From Phoronis ovalis (Eukaryota; Phoronida; Phoronidae), in contig JAOXYB010025735.1 of assembly GCA_028565635.1 (NCBI GenBank), forward strand, positions 1 through 31,898: a stretch of 31,898 bases of DNA. Reading direction: 5' to 3'. The notes under the pieces are model-generated. The model saw nothing but the letters and a program-made list of their open reading frames with translations, ran no database searches and was not told where the DNA came from. Of this stretch, positions 24,801 to 30,800 are shown piece after piece; position 1 is the first letter of the stretch, and each line of letters opens with the position of its first letter. The translations under genes were made by a program, and so were the position numbers.

Positions 24801-27800
24801 CAAGGATTAAATGAAATCAATTTTGGAGATGTAAGTTTGCTGAATAACAGTAACTTTTTTAATGTTGCATTTTGTAGTCTGTAAGAAATTGATCCTAGGA
24901 ATATTTTCAATCCTTTGTTTATCCTCCAATTCCTTTTATGGAAAAGGTACTAATGCTGGATATATTGCTAGCTAAAATGAACACACAAACATATTAATAT
25001 TTCTTTCTGATTTATAGATTGAAGTGAATGAAGCATCCATCAGAAATGTCTATATAGTTAACTCTGGCAAGTTTAACTTTGATTATAAATGGGAGGTGAT
25101 AGAGCGGAATCCACAAAATGTCAAGATGGTGTCAGCAACTCCGGAAGAGGGTGGTGTCATGTTTGGGGAAAGACAACAGTGCACTCTATCATTCTGTCCG
25201 CCAAGAAGAACTGTACTGAGGGGATGTGAGCTTAAACTTAAGGTCAGTTTGACTAAAGCAACACATGTACATGCAGATGTGCTTTTTTAAAAAAATTATG
25301 TAGAGTGAGTGAAATTCAACAATTCGTCACAATTATAAAACAATTTTGTCACTGAAACATAGCTAAAACTATTTTTTTGTAAAAAAAATCCTGCTACTAC
25401 TCCATTTCAAAGTAGGGTCTTGCAGATAATGCTGGCTATTATTAAACGAACACTCAGTAACATTTTAGCTGGAACTCCTATGAATAACACTATGACAACA
25501 CCTTCAACTGAATGATAGCCTTCCACACTGTTTGAGTAGCTGAATTCCATCTTTAACAACAACTATAACAAATGTCAGTATTATATACTTGTTATTATGT
25601 TTTTACACTAACTTGTAGATCTCCAATGGTCCTTCTTACTGGATTAATGTGACAGGGCAGGGAGTTGCCCCTGGGTTACACTTCTCCTTCCATCAATTCA
25701 ACTTTGGGTCTGCGTTCACTCATCGGGCAGGTTTACCATCTCATGTTTCAACCTTGAAAGTCACCAACAGAGATAAGAAGGAAATAAGGTACCGAGATTG
25801 GGCTTCTTTCAGGATTTCTATAAAGTCTCCAATGTGGAAAGTAGAATCTTACTAAATATTTCAAACACATTTTTTCACAGCACAGATATTTATACCCATA
25901 ATATTAAATACTGTACTTTGTCAATCAAAAACGACAAAATGAGTGGTTTACATCACGAAATGAACGAACTACATGTTGCAGATAAATTATACAAACTTGC
26001 ATAAAAATTATTATTTTTAAAAAAGGTTGAACTAAAATTATTTTTACAAAGTATTAATTTATTTTTCAGTTTGGATTGTCTGTACCAACAAACTGCCCAC
26101 CTTCAGCATGACTTCCAGCCACAAGTAATAGCACCAGGGAAACAGTTTGACATTAACTTTTCGTTCTATCCCAGAGAAGTCACAAAATACCATGAATCGG
26201 TTGTCTTTGAAATAAATGGTTTGTCTAAAGAAACTGTTGAATTCTTTGGTCAAGGGACCGAAATGAAGGTATGTTAACTAAATATATGTTTGCTGTATAG
26301 TCTTATGAATAGTTTATATTTTTAACTGTCCAGTAGAGAATAGTTTAAAAATCTGAGGGTCATAATTTTGTCTGAATTCATAATGTTTTCAACTGGTTTG
26401 TACAGCCATTTTTCATAATCCTTAATAACATATTTCTTTCTTTTTCATTTAGGTGGAAGTTGTTAATCCAAGACAGAAAATTGTCAATTTTGGTGCTTTG
26501 CGCGTTAATCAGAGTATGAAGAAGATTGTGCCAATTGTTAACAATAGTCCAGCTCCGATTACTTTCCATATGGCCGTCACGCCAACAGAACCAGCTCTTC
26601 AGTCCACACAAATACTTAGTATATCACCAACTAAACCAATTATTTTGGAACCCAAAGGAGGTCAATGTAAGATTGAAGTCATGTTCAGTCCAAAATCAAG
26701 GATTCCGCAATTTACCGAAGAGGTATGTTAAATTTAAGTGATCCCTGCCATACCACTAAACCATGTGCTTATTTCTTACACCTCATTGCCATACTCTTGC
26801 ACACAATTTCCATAATTTTTAACCTTATTTCTTTAGTTTTGAATTGATTGTGATATACAGTTAAAAAATTATTTATGCGATATGCCGTTTATTATGCAAT
26901 ATGCCATAGAGTTCATAGTATGTTTATCCACTTTTAGAACATGCATGAAACCAGGTATTGTGTATAATGAAATTGGATGAAAATATTAGATCAGAGTATT
27001 TAAATTTTTTGATAATGGTTGTGAAATATTTATTGGCAGGTGCTTTATGCTACCGGTGCATCATCAACAAAGTTGTCTAGTGTAGGTTTACAAGGTGTAC
27101 ACCTTACGGAAGAAGTGAGAAGAACTGTTGAATTATCTGTGTTATACTGTTGTGTTTGATTTGTTCATTTACTAGTTATATTGCACTAAACATGGAAACC
27201 TCAAATGCAGTTATGATTATGTACTTCAAAAACATTAAAGATAATAACTTTAAAGCAGTGATGACGATTTCAAAACAGTCGAGATGACTTCAAAGCATTC
27301 ATGGCGATTGCAAAAGCAGTCATGGTGACTTTAAAGCAGTTATGATGATTTCAAAAGTATCAAGTAGTTCATAGGCTTAACTTTTCTCACTTCATGCCTG
27401 ATTAAGATTAAAAACATAATCTTAGTGTGATTTTGGCGCCGGTACTAAAGAAGGATTAATATGTATAGTCGTGTCCCCCATTTTTAGGTAATGCTAGAGT
27501 GTGCTGGTCTCTTCCAACCACTGTTTGTGGTAACAGGGTCTTGTCAAGGTGTTGAGATCACCCTTGATGCTGACGCTATACCATTTGGAGCTGTGGTACA
27601 GAGGAGTCAAAGCACTCGTAAACTTGTCATGATGAACACTGGAGACATTGGTGCAAGGTGAGTGTCAGGTTTACATTGTTATTTACTACGGTTTGCTAAG
27701 AAGTGTGAACCATAACAAATAACGTTATCACATCTCTTTTCAAACGATAGTAGTAACTGACATTTTTACATATAGTGTCCAGTTCTCTTGTAGAATGAAA

Positions 27801-30800
27801 TCAGCTAGAAGCACGTTGTTATTTCTCAGTCTTTACAAAAAGAATCATGTTTTGTTTTTATTAACCATGTTTTATTTTGATGAATATCACTAAATATGAA
27901 AAAATAGATGTAATTAAGAATTAACAGATGGTTTTAGGTGTTAGTCTTTAGCGCACCTCTTAAATTTGGACAGTTCATTTGTCATATACACAGAATTTTA
28001 TAATGCCTTTTTATTAGCACATGCAATTTTGTTATTGCAAGCATATATAAAATTATATTTGATTTTTCTATGTACAGATTCCGATGGGATGTCGAAAAGT
28101 TTAAACCTGATTTTAGCATTACTCCTGACAATGGCTACCTGTCTCCTGGGATGGAGGTTAACTTTGATGTTATCTTCCACCCACAAGAGCTTAATAACGA
28201 TATAAGATATGGAGTAAGTATGCCTTATTTATAGAAGGACATATCTTATTTTACTGTTGGCCATCAAGGCAGCAACACTTTCAGCATATTGCAATATGGC
28301 TTATAGACTAGAGTTTCATGGAGCTGCAGATTTCCACAATTTTTATTTATTAATTGAAGATCTAATTTTCAAAGTTAGATAGCAGTACACAGCTATTACC
28401 TGTTATTGTTTGGGGTTGAGTCATCTAGATATATAATGGCTTGTTAATTTTATACTATTTTCTAATTGCCTTTAACATTCTAATCTTTGGTGTTTCAGGA
28501 CCTGAAGTGTTTTATCGAGGGTGGGAAACCTCTCAAACTAACGCTGACTGGTATGTGTGTTGGCGTACCCGCTGCCAAGGAGGTACAACATTTCACCACA
28601 CATGTCCGTCAACGAGAGCAAAAGAACATCAATATCATGAACAGGACCAATCAACTATGGAAAATTAAACCTACTATAGATGGTGAACAGTGGACTGGTG
28701 CTGATCTGTTGGTTATTGAACCGCAACAAACTAGGGCATACGAAGTAGCATATTATCCATTAACAATGACCACACCAGACAAAAAACATACAGTAAGTAT
28801 AGGAATCTATGTCTTTGTTTCATTAAGTGCTTCAGAGATTTAAATATTAAACAGGACAGATGTTCTGACTGTCACAGCTTAGCTAAAATTAGTAGAAATA
28901 AGTGAAATTATGTAATTATGAATCATGTAGTAGAACTGAATGCTTAGATATAAATATGGACACTAAATAGGTACAAATTGATCTTGCATTGCCCAATTAA
29001 CATGAAGTGTGGCACTTAATACCAACTGGTTTTTTTCATTTCAGGGCTCCATCTTCTTCCCACTCCCAGATGGCACTGGACTACTGTATAACCTCGTTGG
29101 CATGGCCGATCCTCCAAAAGTAAATAGCAAAATAGCAAGAGAGGTGCCTTGTAAGGTGCAATACAATGAAATGGTACCTGTCATCAATTGGCTTAAGAAA
29201 CCTCAAAGGTAATAAATTAAACATTTACTGCTACTGAATACGAAATATTCTGATATAAATGAAAGGTACTAATAATTATTTTATTAGACCTGTTTGATAA
29301 CTTAAATTAAGTTGTCAGCAAATAGGACATTTTAAAAAGTGCTAAAACAAGACTCCTTGGTCATATTAGAGTTTGACACAGTGATCCTTTGTACCAATCA
29401 CCAGATATTTTATAAAAAAATTAATTAGTTCACTAAATAATGTCTTTTGCTGCTTGTAGATTCCGTGTGAAGATTGAGCCTCAGAAACCTGATAAGTTTG
29501 AAGCAGGTACTTCAGTCAAAGCACTGGACTATATAGATGTTCCTGGTAACTCCAAGAAAGACCACAAAGTAACTTTCTTTGCACACAGGGAAGGGCTAAC
29601 ACTGTGTAAGGTAAATCAACTTTTAAAAAGCATTCAGAAGTGTCGTGTCAATCCTAGAAGAGGAACAACTGAATCAATTTCCCATGTCCATCAGAAGCTG
29701 TCAATTACTTGTTCTATATCTTTACCAGTAATAATTGGAAATCTTGCAAAATTTGGCCCAAACTATTTCTCAGTGGTAGTTTATTTCACAATCCTGATCC
29801 ACAAATATTTCGAAAAAAATATTTCCAACAATTTTATAAGACAATACATTACTTTGTCTTCTAGGTAACATTCATCAATGAGCAAACAGGAGAATACCAG
29901 TTTTATGAAATTGCATTTAAAGCTGGTAAACCAGGGGTTATTGCCAACATAGATTTATCAACTCCTGTGCGACAGAGTGCTGTTCACACAATAACATTAA
30001 AGAATCCATTAACAACTGGTTCAGTGACATTCCAAGCCGCATGCAATGTTCCTGAGGTACTCATGCCAAATCAGCTGCAAGTGCCAGCAGATTCTGAGGT
30101 TTGTACTGCTACTATTGAGAACTACTATTGCCAACTAAGAAATGATTGAACCCCCACGATCGTTTTTGCAAGGATGTTAGATGCAACATTTAACTTAATT
30201 TAAAATCGTTTTTTTATTTTGTGAGGTCGGTATCTGCATACCACCTGTTGTTTGTTTATAACAAGCGGAAAAATGTCTTATGGCAAAATTATTTGATCAC
30301 TACAGTAACACAGATTACCCAAAGTTCATTTTCCTTTTATGAATTCACTGCCACAATCTAATGCCTTTGTTTGTGCTCTTTTTAGGGAGCTTTCAACATT
30401 GAATATCTGCCTCTTAAAGTTGGGGAAACACCAGGAAGATTAGATTTAGTTTGCAATGACCTTGGATTGTATTCCTATGATTTGACATTGATGGCAACAC
30501 CAGCTGGCCCAGAGAAAGCATTGTATTTCAGATCACCATTAGGTACATCTCAGAGTCAACCGGCCAAATTCTTGAACTATTCTAAAACCAAGACGGATTA
30601 TTTATGCAAGGTATGTATCAAAGTCGATTTAAAATTTTAGTGAAAATTGTTTTTTAACATACAGCATAAGTTTAAGTGGACATCTTGCATCCTTTCAATA
30701 ATACAGGATGTACATCAGAAATTTAATTTTGTTAATATAATGATTTGATTGCGTTATGGGTAGTCATAAAGTCAATATGTAATTTTCATTTATTTATACA

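Noticed and set aside
29611-29868. Read-through extension of E45
   Set aside because: The translation after the donor does not resemble an ASH module, while E46 resumes the conserved sequence in phase.
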